Made by a program: the position numbers and the translations under genes
DNA from: Hyphochytrium catenoides
Taxonomy: Eukaryota > Sar > Hyphochytriomycetes > Hyphochytriales > Hyphochytriaceae
Direction of reading: 5' to 3'
Length of the DNA stretch: 64,000 nucleotides
NCBI GenBank assembly: GCA_900088475.1
Contig: FLMG01003917.1
Span: 91,669 to 155,668, forward strand
Notes under the pieces: generated by a model
Told to the model about the DNA's origin: nothing
The model's input: the letters and a program-made list of their open reading frames with translations, nothing else
Databases searched by the model: none
Part shown: piece by piece, positions 32,171 through 44,175 of the stretch
How the letters are laid out: each line of letters starts with the position of its first letter
How positions within the stretch are numbered: position 1 is the stretch's first letter

Positions 32171-35100
32171 ATGGTAGGTGACAATAGCACGTCAAGACGG
32201 GCTAACTCATTGTCATCACTCTCTACTACTACCTATCCCACCTCCTCCACCTCGACGTCCAGCACTATCCAAGATGCTGAAAGCACCAGCTCTTGCGCCA
32301 ATGGCTTGGCTTCGTCTGAGGGTGGCGGAGAGAGGAATGAACTTGTAGGAGGGGAGACTAGAAGCGGCAGAAGGGGAAGAGATAGGACTAACTTGAGGCG
32401 AAAAGACAGCGCGGAATCGGTTGAGATGTCTATCGCTTCGCTAGGCTCCAAGGCAGAAGCCGGTTGTTTGCTAGCGCCGGACGTCAAGAACGCTATAGAG
32501 AGGAATCTTACGGAGACAGCGGAGATTAGTACGCGTCTTTGTGGTGGCGAGTCTGCCGCTGCAGTGGCCCTCCTTTTCTGGCAGCAACCTACTCAGTCAA
32601 CAAGCTCCCCGGACCTGTACCTTTCAGGTCATTGGGGAGAGCTGACCGGGGCGCAGCTAGACAGCCTCATTGAGGTTTTAGAGGATAGCCAAGCCGAGAC
32701 GGTTGGGGAGCAAATGGCGAAGAAGGTTCTAGACCGCAGTGAGGAAGAGAGAAGAGGACAGAACAAGAGTGCTAAGCAGATATCCGGCGGGTCTACTTTC
32801 CCAGATTTGTGTTGCCCGGCAGCAAGAATAGCGGCTAGGGCGGTCATGCCCTCTTCAGGAATTGGCCGTGACGCTGAAAAGGAAGACAAGGCGAGCTTAG
32901 TGATGACAGCACTTCTGATTATGATAGAGGCGCCTCAAAGGGAACAGAAAGACCACGGGGTGACTTTTGTACCTGCGACTGGGGCAGGAGATGAAAGAAG
33001 TGAGCGACGTGGTACAAAGGGAGAAAGGAAGGGAACTCAGCACCATGAAAGGCCACTGGAACTGCTGCTCAAGCAGTCTCTTCAACATGCGCAACTTCGC
33101 CTCGAGAAAGACGCGTTGTCTCAAAGGGAGAAACTTCTCTCTCAGCGCTTACAGCACGCTGCCAAGGCAGTGCCGTTGGGTTTCTGGGAGTGGCACCGAG
33201 AACAAGGACAAAAGGAAGGAGATGAGAGGCTGTTAAGGGAAGACCAGCCACTGAAGGAAGAAGGATCAAAGGCACTAGGCGGTGGTAAATTTGTCTTTGA
33301 TGACACCTGGTACTCTCTATACTCCCGGCTTTCGGAGCATAAGGAGAAGGAAGATCAACAACCTTCATGGTCCTCTGTTCTCCTCCCTCAGGATTTCGAT
33401 AAACAGTCAGAGAAGCTCCAGACCATCATTTCGTCTGCATCGATTCCTTCCTCGTCGTGTGACGTTACTGCTGAGCAGAATAGCTTCTTCCGTATCGTGA
33501 CCCGCCTGAAGGATGAAGAAGTGGGCGTGGATAAGAAAGAGAGAGAGACACAAACAAAGTTGGAGGAGAAGAAGGGCTCCAGACTCATCCAGTCCGCGCT
33601 GCGAGTTATCCGCGATGATCAAGGAAACGTTCAGAGTCTCTTGGGTGTGGATTGGCTGGACATGTCTCCTTCTCCTTGGGTCTCGCCTCCTATCTCAGAG
33701 GAAGAAAGTTTGACAGCAGAAATGTGTTTCCGGTCTATCGTGGATCATCTTCCTCTAGCGCTCTGCGTAAAGGACATACAGGATGGGATGAGGTTCAAGC
33801 TCATCAACAGAAGGACCGAGGAGCTCTACGGCATCCCCGCTTCATCTATCTTAGGTAGAAAACCGGAGGAGATGCCTAAGCATCTTGCTCTGTATTTCGA
33901 AGAGAAAGACCAGAACTTCTTCTCTTCGTCAACGAACTCGTGCTGTCAGCCCTACGTGGGAGAGGAAAGGATGGTGATGCCAGATGGGACTACCAAGCAT
34001 GTTCGCTGCAGTCGCGTCTTGGTCAACGACCGCTACATCTTAGGGGTCAGCGAGGACATCACATCGCTAAGAGAGAGCCAAAAGCAGCTTGAGCTCATCC
34101 TCGGAGCAATAGAAATGGGCATTTGGGAGTGGGACTTAAAAAAGAACCAGGTCATCTGGGATGAGAAGATGCACTCCCTTTTTGGCTTAAAACTTCCCCC
34201 CTCAGCTGCCGGCGGCCCCTTCCTTCAGAGTTATGAGACATGGATGAAGGCGGTGCATCCCGATGATAGAGAGCGGTGCCAAAGAGAGATTGAGCTTGCA
34301 GTGGCCGGAGAGGCAGATTTTCGGACGAAGTTTCGTATTATAATGCCCTCGACGGGTCAGGTGAGGTATATCGCGGCTAAGGCCATCGTTACCTTCGAAG
34401 ACGGCGAGGCAGTTAGCATGTATGGGACAAACTGGGACATCACGGGAGAAGAAGAGTTCAGAGAAGAGACGATGAGAAGATATAGAGAACTGGAGGTGGG
34501 AACACCGTCTATGCTTTACGTTCCTGTCCAAGCTGTCCGTATCGAGCCCTGTCTCGTCACTGTGCTTTCTTCTCATTGGTCGCTCCTGATATGAAACCTG
34601 TCTCATCTCTTGTTGTCCCTCCGCAGACTGCGGCGTTTTCTTTCGGTTTTTGTTGTTCACTCAGTTGTCTTCTTTCTTCCTTATCTTTGTTCCCATTGCC
34701 ATTCTTCCCTGGTCCTCTCGGCAACTGTGGCCTACTGCTTGCCTCGTCTGTAACTTACTCCTGTTACTATTAGGTTATGTTTGGCAGTATGTGCGAGGGA
34801 GTTGTAGTCCATGACCGTGAAGGGAAAGCGGTAGAGTTCAATCCTGCCGCCGCTAAGATGCTGGGGCTGACGACGGAAGAGCTCCCGACATTCCCTAAAT
34901 ACCCAGATCGACTCAAGATAGTAAAGGAGGACGGCTCTCCTTTCCCTCCTGAGGAGTTCCCAAGAGCTGTCACCATGAGGACTGGCGAGCCGCAGGTTAA
35001 CGTCGTACTGGGCTTCTCTTATGACGGTGCGAAGCTTCGGTGGGCCACTCTTTCGTCTTCCCCTATCTTCCAAGAGAAGGAGGTATTACCTTACAGGGTA

Positions 35101-36735
35101 GTCACTACCTTTTCCGACATCACGGAACGGATAGAAGCCTCAGAGGAGCTTCTAAGAAGAAGTCAGCAGATAGAGAGAGAGAAAAGAAAGTTTGAGGGCT
35201 TTGTCTACGCACTCAACGAGACAGCCGCCGTCACCATCACCAATCCGGATGGGATAATCACCTTCTCGAATCAGAAGTTCAGGGAAACCACCGGCTACGG
35301 AGAGATAGACCTGTCTCTCTCGGCAGCCACGCATAGAATTGTCAAGAGCGGAGTTCATTCTCGGGCTTTTTTTGACGAAATGTGGGAGACGATTAAGGAG
35401 AAAAAGAAGGTTTGGCACGGCGAGATCTGCAACAGGAGAAAGGACGGGTCTCTCTACTGGGTGGATATCACCATCATCCCCATTCTGGACACTGAGGGAG
35501 GAGTAGAGCAGTTTATCTCTATCCAGTTCGACGTGACAGAGAGGAAAGAGCTAGAGAGACAGCTCCTCTCCTCCAGAGAAGCTGAGAGGAAAGCAAACAA
35601 TGCCAAGTCTGCTTTCCTTGCTAACATGAGCCATGAGATCAGGACACCTCTCAATGGGATTATAGGGATGTCAGATCTCCTCTCTCTCTCCTCTCTCTCT
35701 CCGGAGCAAATGGATTATGTCGAGACCATTGCCACCTCAGGCAGCATCCTGCTGACGCTGATCAATGATATTCTGGACTTCTCAAAGATTGAAGCAGGGA
35801 AGATAGAGCTAGAAAGAGAGGAATTTGACTTGGTCCGCTATCTGGGGGATCTAAGCAAGGCCTTCAGATTTGCAGCGGAGCAGAAGGGTATATTCTTCCA
35901 CATGGACCTTCCTCGCTTTCAGTACAAGCTCGTAGGGGACAGCGGACGCATCGGACAGATCATCAACAATCTTATGGGTAATGCGATCAAATTCACTGCG
36001 GAAGGAGGCGTGACGTTCAAGGCCCGAGTGAGAGAGCGAGACAAAGAGGCGGAGGAGCGCGCAGGAGGAGAAGGAGCGTGGTGGGAGGAAGACTACGGAG
36101 ATGTGAAGATGGCGGAGGAGGAAGAAGAGGAGGCAAAAGAGAGAACACTTAGTAATGAACCAGACAAGGGACGAAGTCCGACAGGCGTGGGGCACACAAA
36201 GGAGGAACAGGCAAGAGCAGTAAAAGCTGTTGGGGGACCTGTGGACGTCTATTTGGAGATCTCTGATACAGGCATAGGCATCCCTGACGGCGCAAAGAGT
36301 AAGCTGTTCACCTCGTTCACCCAGGCCGAAAGAACCACCAGCAAGAGGTTTGGAGGGACGGGCCTTGGTCTATCTATCTGCAAAGGTCTGATAGACCTGA
36401 TGCGCGGCTCCATAAATTTTGATAGCAAAGTTGACGAAGGAAGCACTTTCAGGGTGCGCTTTTCTTTGCAAAAAGGTGGGCGGATTGAGCAAGACAGAGC
36501 ATCTCTCTCCAACAACTTCAGAAGGGAGAGGATAGTGAGTGAGGAGGAGCACCCAGGGATGAGAAGACCAGAAAGAGGAGACACCGGCTCGTGTATATTG
36601 GTGGCAGAGGATAACAGGATCAACCAGAAGATTTTAGGCAGGATGTTGCAGAAGCTGAACTACCAGTTCTCACTTGTCTCGGATGGAAGCGAGGCCGTGG
36701 AAGAGCTCAAGAACCACCGAGAGAGGTATGATCTC

Positions 36736-36771
<36 letters not shown>

Positions 36772-37140
36772 TATGAGGCCACGAGGGTCATTAGGAAGGA
36801 GGAAGAGCGATTGTTGAATGAAAGATATATAGAGAAGCAAGAAAACGAGAGAGCGCAGGTGATGAGCGATACTGATGGGGAGGGAGTTCATGCTATCGAC
36901 GGGACAAGGCCTTCGGCTCTTCCGCAAAAGGGCAAAGAAGACAGGGGAACAGATGCGGGAGGAGAAGCAGCAGAGAAAGGCAAAAGTGAGGGCTTGAGGA
37001 GGATCCCTATCATTGCGATCACCGCCAACGCTGTCCGTGGGGATGAGGAGCAATGTCTCGCCTGCGGGATGGATGACTACATCGCAAAGCCCATAACACT
37101 GCTGAAGCTCGCCAAGCTGCTTCAGAAGTATCTGCCGTAG
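32171..37140 (+). CDS. Hybrid histidine kinase with multiple PAS domains
   Basis: Two exons (32171-34495 and 34774-37140) join in phase to about 1,563 residues. Hybrid kinases sense a signal, autophosphorylate a His and pass phosphate to their own receiver Asp, then to a phosphotransfer protein. Residues 1-330 are low complexity. Next come a divergent PAS fold (LGFWEWHRE to LGVDWLD), a second PAS (about 515-645), a PAS_3-like domain (about 650-765), and two more encoded mainly by exon 2, each ending in DITER or DVTER. The H box is NMSHEIRTPL (His about 1062); ATPase boxes are NNLMGNAIKF, DTGIGIP and GGTGLGLSI. The C-terminal receiver has AEDN, MDCQMPVMDG (Asp about 1433) and the KP lysine. 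Acidic insertions split the ATPase domain (about 1190-1265) and the receiver (about 1447-1525). No membrane helix is visible, so it is probably cytosolic. The first ATG of the frame was taken; an upstream exon ending before 32099 is possible. Confidence 0.9.
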
Positions 37141-37996
37141 CCGTGGTTGACAGAGGAAGATCGTGATTGGAAGGATGTAGAGAACTGAGGAGGAGAGAGA
37201 CAGTGCTTTCAATCTCTCCTCTTTCTGAGGAGTCGATCTTTAGCTCGCCAGGTTTTGTTGCTGTCGCTCTGCCCCTCTTTCTCTCAGTCTCTCTCTTTTT
37301 TCTGGTGACTTAAGTGTCTCGTCTTGGCCTTCTTGTCTCTCATGCGCGCTGCCCATCCGCCACACGGGCTCCTCTCTGGAAAGTCGTTTAGTCTTGTTCT
37401 TCGATGTGACGCTTTGCTTTTTGTTTGCCGTCCATGCGTGTCTGATGCTTCTATTTATTAATGTATTGCCGCTAGTTTATAAGAAGAATCCTTCATCAGT
37501 GCATGTGTGACTCTACTGTTCTGTCCACCTCTCTCAGGGCTCTCACTCTCTTTCCCTGTTATTTGGCTTTCTCTCTCTCTCTCTCTCTCTTGCTCTCGCT
37601 TCTCATGCTCTCTTCTTCTTGCGTGCTTTCTGTATCACTGTCTCTCTCTTTCTCTCTTTCATTTGTTCTTTCTCTCTTCTCACACTTCGCCCTGTTTTCA
37701 GGCTGTGGCCCTCTGGCATCTTACCTAGAGAGGTTGTCCTCTCGTTCTTGATAGGATCACCCTACTTTCAGCCCTGGTAGAAGGTCTCTCACGCTTCTTC
37801 AGCACTCTCTTTCCCTCTCATCCCCGGCAACTGGTTTTTCTCTTATTACAAGTGTCTCTCTCTCTCTCCTTCTCCCTCTTCCTTTATCCCTTAGCTCTCT
37901 GGTGCTCTCCGCGGGGCCTTATTACATAAGTTCTACATCGCCGGCCAATGTTGCTCTTATTATAGGGCTCTCTTTCTTCCCTCTCTCTTTCTTCTT

Positions 37997-38030
<34 letters not shown>

Positions 38031-38514
38031 CGTGCTTCCTCCACTCTTCTCCTCTTGAGCAGACGCCAGCACCGTTTTCATTGCCACCCAGTTGCCCGGA
38101 GCAAGCCCTGCAAAGAGACTGTAGCTGTCATCTAACGATTTGACTAAGCGATGAGGAGAAGAAGAAGAGACGTGCAAGGAACGCCTCAGGCAGAGGATCC
38201 TGTGTGAATCAGTACTGTCGTCTGCCTCAAGGCGAGGGCTTGATTGCACACTGCTCCTTCTCCTCTCTCTCTCTCTCTTCTAACACACAGAGGCCCAGGT
38301 AAGACTGAACGACAGAACAGGATGACAAGCAGGAGGAGGAGAAGGAAGGGCGGTGGGCGCAAGGAGAGGATGAGGAATGAGATCTCGTGAGTCGTGAGAG
38401 GCGATGATGGAGGCATTATTATCCCTGCAGTGGAAGAGAAAGAGAGAGAGATGCCCTTATTAGTCCCTCGAGAAGGATGCGAGAGAGTGAGAGAAAGTGA
38501 GACAGCAAGAGAGA

Positions 38515-38548
<34 letters not shown>

Positions 38549-39299
38549 CAGAGAGACAGAGACAGAGAGAAAGAGGGACAGAGAGAGACAGACAGAGAGA
38601 CACCGAGAGAGACAGATAGAGAGAGACAGACAGAGAGAGACAGACAGAGAGAGAGAGAGAGAGAAAGTGTGAGTGAAGAGAGTACTGTCCGTCCTTCAGC
38701 AATCTCAGAGCTTCCCCAGGACTGGTTACTTCAAGTAACGCGTATGTTGGGAGCTGTGGGTGGCGGAGCAGAGGCCATTAACGTATTACTACGGCGATAA
38801 GAATCCCGCAATAATAGCTTTAGGCTAGGTATCTATGGTGAGCTGGTAATAATAGGGCTTCGGGAAGAGATAGGCACGTTCGCAAGACCAGCAATATAAG
38901 ACAGAATAAGTAAGAGACAACCAAAAGGCTATCTATAAAGGTAGGATAGTGAGAGACAGAGTGAACACAGAGACAGAGAAAGAAAGTGTTAGGCGGGAAA
39001 CAATTGCGGGTTCGAGACAGAGTTCCACGAGAGGAACGCATCACAGGGAAGGAGGTATGAAGGAAAGGGGTAAGAGACGGATGATGAGACAGAGTGAGAG
39101 ACAGGCAGACGCGAAGCAGAGCCAAGACACGACGACGTCTCAAGCTTCGTCTGTCCTTTCTTGAGCTCTCAGCTCATTCTGAAGATCTCCGCAGCTCGAC
39201 AGACAGATCTCTCTCAGTCTCCGGACAGATAGAGAAGAGAGAACTGAAGATCAAGACAGGAGAGGCAGACAGAAAGATCTTTCATCGTATTAGTCCACA
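37141..39299. other. Intergenic region rich in CT/GA repeats
   Basis: About 2.2 kb between the kinase and ATIC. It holds pyrimidine-rich DNA (37.5-38.05 kb, including a short CTAT run near 38010-38030) followed by purine-rich microsatellite DNA. No exon or RNA gene recognised. The last 100 bases before 39300 are the presumed ATIC 5' untranslated region. Confidence 0.6.
38506..38667. repeat. GA/CAGA microsatellite
   Basis: Purine-rich repeat of GAGA and GACAGA units on the plus strand; gives spurious Arg/Glu/Asp open frames. Confidence 0.95.
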
Positions 39300-42200
39300 A
39301 TGGCTCACATCCTTAGCGCCGTCTCTGGGTCCGCGGTAGACAAGGTGAAGATCACGCGGGCTCTGCTCTCTGTGTCGGACAAGAGCGGCCTCGTAGACTT
39401 CGCTAAGTTCCTGGCGGAGAATGGTGTGCAGCTTCTATCGACTGGCGGTACGGCTAAGGCGATCAGAGATGCAGGCATCCCGGTAAGGACGGGCAATACT
39501 TAGATGGGAAGAAAGAGAAGAGAGTTCGCACGTAGGCTCTTAGTGGAAAGGCATCACAGAGATAGCTACCCACAGCAAGCGGGAGGAGAGAGAGCTTTCG
39601 AAAGGGTAGTGCTGAGGATGAGCTGAGGCTTTCTTTGCCACCCTCTACAGGTGACCGACGTCAAGGACTACACCGGCTGCCCTGAGATGATGGACGGCAG
39701 GGTGAAGACCTTGCACCCAAAGGTGAGCAAACGGAGAAGAGAAGTTAGAAGAAAAGAGTTAGCGTTGACTTTCTTTCCCTGGAGGTCCGCTGCCGTAGTC
39801 TGTATCTCACTCAATAAAGCCTTGTTTCATTTCTCGCCACTCTCTCGCTCGCTCTCTTTCGCTCTCTGTTGCCCTATCCCATCCTAATCTCGTCAACCCT
39901 TAACGTGGTCGAACTCGCAACTTTCTTCTAACCGCCCGGGCCTATTAGTCTGTCCTTGAGTCCTCTGTGTTTCGTCGGATATCTCTCAGATTGGAGTGTC
40001 TTGTATGTCCTAGCTGCCCACTGACTGCATGATCTGGCCTATCTTGTATGCTCTCCCTCTCTTTCTCTCTCTCTTTCTCTCTCTGTTCCCGCCTCCTGCA
40101 GATCCACGGCGGCCTCCTCGGTGTGCGGGGTAACAAGCAGCACGAGGAAGACATGAAGCAGAATGGCATTCAGAACATTGACCTCGTGGTTCTCAACCTC
40201 TACCCATTCGAACAGACAGTTGCCAAGGTGAGAGCACTAGCTTCAGTCGATTTTTCTCTCTCTCTCCTCTCCGCCACACCCAGCTGCTGCTTTCTTTCTC
40301 CTCTCCTTTCTCCCATTCTCTCTGGCTTTCTCTCTCCCGGGGTTCCTTCTTCTGAACCTCCGCTCTGTCTTCTGTTTTCCTTGCATCCTCGCTCATTGCT
40401 TGGTTGATGTCTCTCTTATGACTTAGACTCTTCGTCTGTCTCTCTCTTCCCCTCGCCCCCTTTCTCCTGTCTGTGTACTAACCCATGGTGTTTGCTTGCC
40501 GGCCTCTTTGGTTCGCCCTTCTCTGCGCAGGGCGCTGACTTCGACACTTGCGTCGAGAACATTGACATCGGCGGGCCATCAATGCTTCGCTCATCGGCTA
40601 AGAACCATCGCTCTGTAAGAGACAAGCCTTTTCTGTTCCCCTTTATATGAAGCAAAGACTGCCCATTGGCTGGGTCGTTCCCATGATTTCTCCCTTTTCT
40701 CTGTGTGGTGCTCGGGTTATCCTTCACTTCTTCCCGCCGCATGCCATCCTCGAGCCCAACGGTCACTTGCTCTCTCTCCTTCTGTCTTGTTAATGACCTC
40801 TCTCTTTGTGATTTGTTTAAGTTGCTTTGTATCCTTCTCAGGCATAATTGTTCTGTCTTCCCACTTGCTTGTGTGTCTCTGTAATCTCTGTCGCTGCTGC
40901 CCTCTCAGGTGGTCATCGCCACTCATCCGTCCCAGTATTCGGTGGTCATGGAAGAGATGAGGCATTCAGGGGGATGCACGAGCCACGCTCTGCGCAGGTG
41001 AAGGACAGTCCGTTGCCTCTCCTTGTAGTCTGCCTATCATGTTACTGAGACGCTTTTGATTTTCACCCTCATTCTCTTTCTTTCTTTTTCTCTCTCTCTC
41101 TCTCTATTGTGCCCCCATGCCTTATACTTACCCTTTCTCTTTCCTCGTAGGAAATTTGCCGCCGCGGCTTTCGCTCTCTCTGCCTCCTATGACTCTGCTA
41201 TTGCCAGCTGGATTAACTCCTCACTCGGCGAGGATGCTCCCGGTGCGTTAGACCTAGAGGGCTAGGGAATGCAGACTAGCTTGAGCTGCCACGTCTTCTC
41301 TGATGTTGCTATCACTTAACAGTAGCAGCCTCTTCTTCTCTCTCTCGACCCCTTCTCTTTTTTTACTAATCTCTCTCTCTCTCTCAGCTCTCTCTCTCTC
41401 TCTCCCTGTCGCTCTATCCCTCCGTTATTGATTGTACGTTCCTTACCAGTCGCTTACTCCTTCCAGTCGTCACGCGGGTGTACAAGCATCAGTTCCCGCT
41501 GAAGTATGGCTGCAATCCTCATCAGAAGCCCGCTGGCATCTACAGCATTGGAAGCCAATCTCTGCCCTTTGATGTGCTAAACGGTGAGAGCAACGCGGAA
41601 GAGAGAGCCCTTTACTTGTGCACAAAGAGAGAGAGAGAGAGAGATGGAACAAGAAATATAGAGTAAAGTACTGTCAGTCTCCTCCTCTTTTTCGTGCATC
41701 CAGCCATTCTCCTTAAGGTTACTGAGGGTGTTCCCTGGTTCCTACCTCTCTTCCTCCTCTCTCCCTCTCTCACACACACCCTTTCTTCCACATCTTTCTC
41801 TATTTCTTTCCATCTCTCTCTCTCTGTGACTCTCTGTCTCCCTCTTGAATAGGCACTCCTGGGTACATTAACTTGCTTGATGCTGTCAATTCCTACCAAT
41901 TGGTCGCTGAGGTAGGTGGAGAGGATGGTCCATGTCTGTCTTTCCCCTCCTTCTCTACTATCAACTTTCTTCTCCATTCTCCGACTCTGGCTCGCGATCA
42001 GCAGACCCGACTGATATGCTCTCGCTAATGTTTCCTTTACTTTGTTAGGTCAAAGAGGCTCTCAACGTTCCTGCAGCTGCCTCTTTCAAGCACGTCTCCC
42101 CAGCTGGAGCCGCCGTGGCTGTACCTCTGTCTGATACACTGCACAGTGCATATGAGGTAAGTAGCAAAAGGAACAGAGCACAAAGCGTGCGAATGATATC

Positions 42201-44175
42201 GAGAAAGAGGGAGAGAGAGAGAGACTTAACGAGCACCTATGGGAAGAGGCAGAAACAGCTAGAGGAAATAGAGGTAAAGGACACCGAGGCGCTTTCAATG
42301 GTGGAGGAGTTCAGGTCTTCTCCTCATGCTTTTCTCACCCAATCTTTCTCCTGCTCTCTCCTCTTGTGCCCAGGTCGGCTCTGTCGAGCTTACTCCTGCC
42401 TCTCTGGCGTACATTCGGGCCAGAAACGCTGATCCTCTTTGCAGCTTCGGAGACTTTGCTGCTCTTTCGGAAGTGGTTGACGAGGCGACTGCGCTTGCCC
42501 TCAAGAGAGAGGTTAGCGATGGAATCATTGCCCCAGGATACGAGCCTAAAGCCCTTGAGATATTGAAGCAGAAGAAGGGAGGTGAGTCAAACCCCACAAT
42601 TGACTGAGCCTAGAGATGAAAGGGAATGGGCAGCGAGAGAGAGAGAGAGGGAGGAGGAGAGAGAGAAACAGATGAATGGCTCTAGAGCTGCTCCTGACAG
42701 ACTTGTTCCCCTCCTGCCATACACTACCTTCCGTACCTTTGCTAAATATCTTGCTTACATGTCCTCTAGGCAAGTTCATTGTCTTGCAGGCCAAGGTGGG
42801 CTTCGCTCCTCCTTCGATGGAGTACAGAGAGGTGTATGGCCTCACCTTCGCCCAGAGGAGGAATGATGTGAAGATCAACGCGGAACACCTCCGCCAGGTG
42901 GTGACCAAGAGCAAGAACCTCACAGAAGAGGCTAAAAGAGACCTCATCCTCGCCTCTATCACCATCAAGTCAGTGTTAGAAGAGGGAGAGAGTCCTTCCT
43001 GTGGGAACATCACTGTCCCCTCTCCCGTGCTCTTGACACTTTTCTCGGGCTTCCTCTTTTTATGACTATAATGCTCTTGGCCCTCCTAGTGAGCTTGACC
43101 AATATGTGCTGTCCCTATGATCCCTGTTGGGCTGCTAACTCTCTTGTCCTCGCTGTCGCTCCCTCGTCCTCAACCACTCTTTCCCTCTCTTTCCCGCTGG
43201 GCACTGTGGTTCTTTGTCTCTCTCTGTTTAGGTATACACAGTCCAACTCCGTGGGCTACGCAAAGGACGGGCAGATGGTCGGTGTCGGAGCGGGCCAGCA
43301 GTCACGGGTTGACTGTGTGAAGTTAGCAGGGAGGAAAGTGGCAGTCTGGTACCTCAGGCAGCACCCGAAGGTGACAGATCAGAGCGTAGGAGAGAAGAGA
43401 GACGGTGTGCCCCTCTAACGCTCTTCGTCACCCTTCAGGTTCTTGGACTCAAGTTCAAGGCTGGCGTCAAGCGGCAAGACAAGGTGAACGCCCGCGTGAG
43501 ATACATTGAGGGAGACATGGACCAAAACGAGCGGAAGGTCTGGGAGCAGAACTTCGACGAGGTAAGAGATAAACCTGTTCTAGATGATCTTTGCATGGAG
43601 AGAGTCAATACAAGGGATAGATATAGAGGATTGTGCTGGGCGGAGCGACAATAAGAGAAATGTTGGGCTAGTAGAGCAATCTACAGGCGATACAGAGGAA
43701 GAACAAGGGGAAAGAGCTAGTAGACCTAGAGGGGACGGAGCTAATGCTCTCTTCTCTCTCTCTCTCTTTCTCTGTAGGTGCCAGAGCCTCTAACTCAAGA
43801 AGAGAAGGAGAGCTTCCTTAAGAGCCTGACCGATGTCAGCATCTCCTCTGACGCTTTCTTCCCATTCCGGGATTCCATTGACCAGTGCGCGCCTCTAGGA
43901 GTGAAGTATGTGGTTCAGCCAGGTACGGAAGTCAGAGACGAGAGACAGAGGGAAGTGGACAATGAGAGAGGCCCTGCTTGGTATTTTCTCCAGTGTCCTT
44001 CTCCCTGTCTGTCTTGTATGGAGCGGTGGTTCTCTTCTTTCTTGTTTCTCCTCTGACATATGTTCTCCCTTGGCGTCTTTCAGGTGGCAGTGTCCAGGAC
44101 GAGCAGGTCACTCAGGCTTGTGACGATTATGGCATGACCATGGCCTTTTCGGGAGTCCGGCTCTTCCACCACTAG
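39300..44175 (+). CDS. ATIC: Bifunctional AICAR transformylase/IMP cyclohydrolase (PurH)
   Basis: Fifteen exons (39300-39482, 39651-39722, 40102-40227, 40531-40614, 40909-40997, 41151-41242, 41467-41583, 41853-41911, 42049-42156, 42374-42581, 42770-42968, 43232-43370, 43439-43561, 43778-43922, 44084-44175) join in phase to about 611 residues; human ATIC has 592. It catalyses the last two steps of de novo IMP synthesis: formylation of AICAR with 10-formyl-THF, then ring closure. The N-terminal cyclohydrolase part has [33 protein letters not shown] and [11 protein letters not shown]. The transformylase part has NPHQKPAG, the catalytic Lys-His in [18 protein letters not shown] and GAGQQSRVD. The C-terminus ([10 protein letters not shown] to RLFHH) is of the animal/fungal ATIC type rather than the bacterial type. 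The enzyme is normally a cytosolic homodimer. One donor is GTCAGT (42969). Introns range from tens to hundreds of bases and are CT-rich. Confidence 0.96.

Noticed and set aside
38394-38702. Charged open frames on both strands
   Set aside because: Produced by the GA/CAGA microsatellite.
41612-41977. 121-codon minus-strand frame inside ATIC
   Set aside because: It overlaps an ATIC intron rich in CT and exon 8 in antisense; no independent support.
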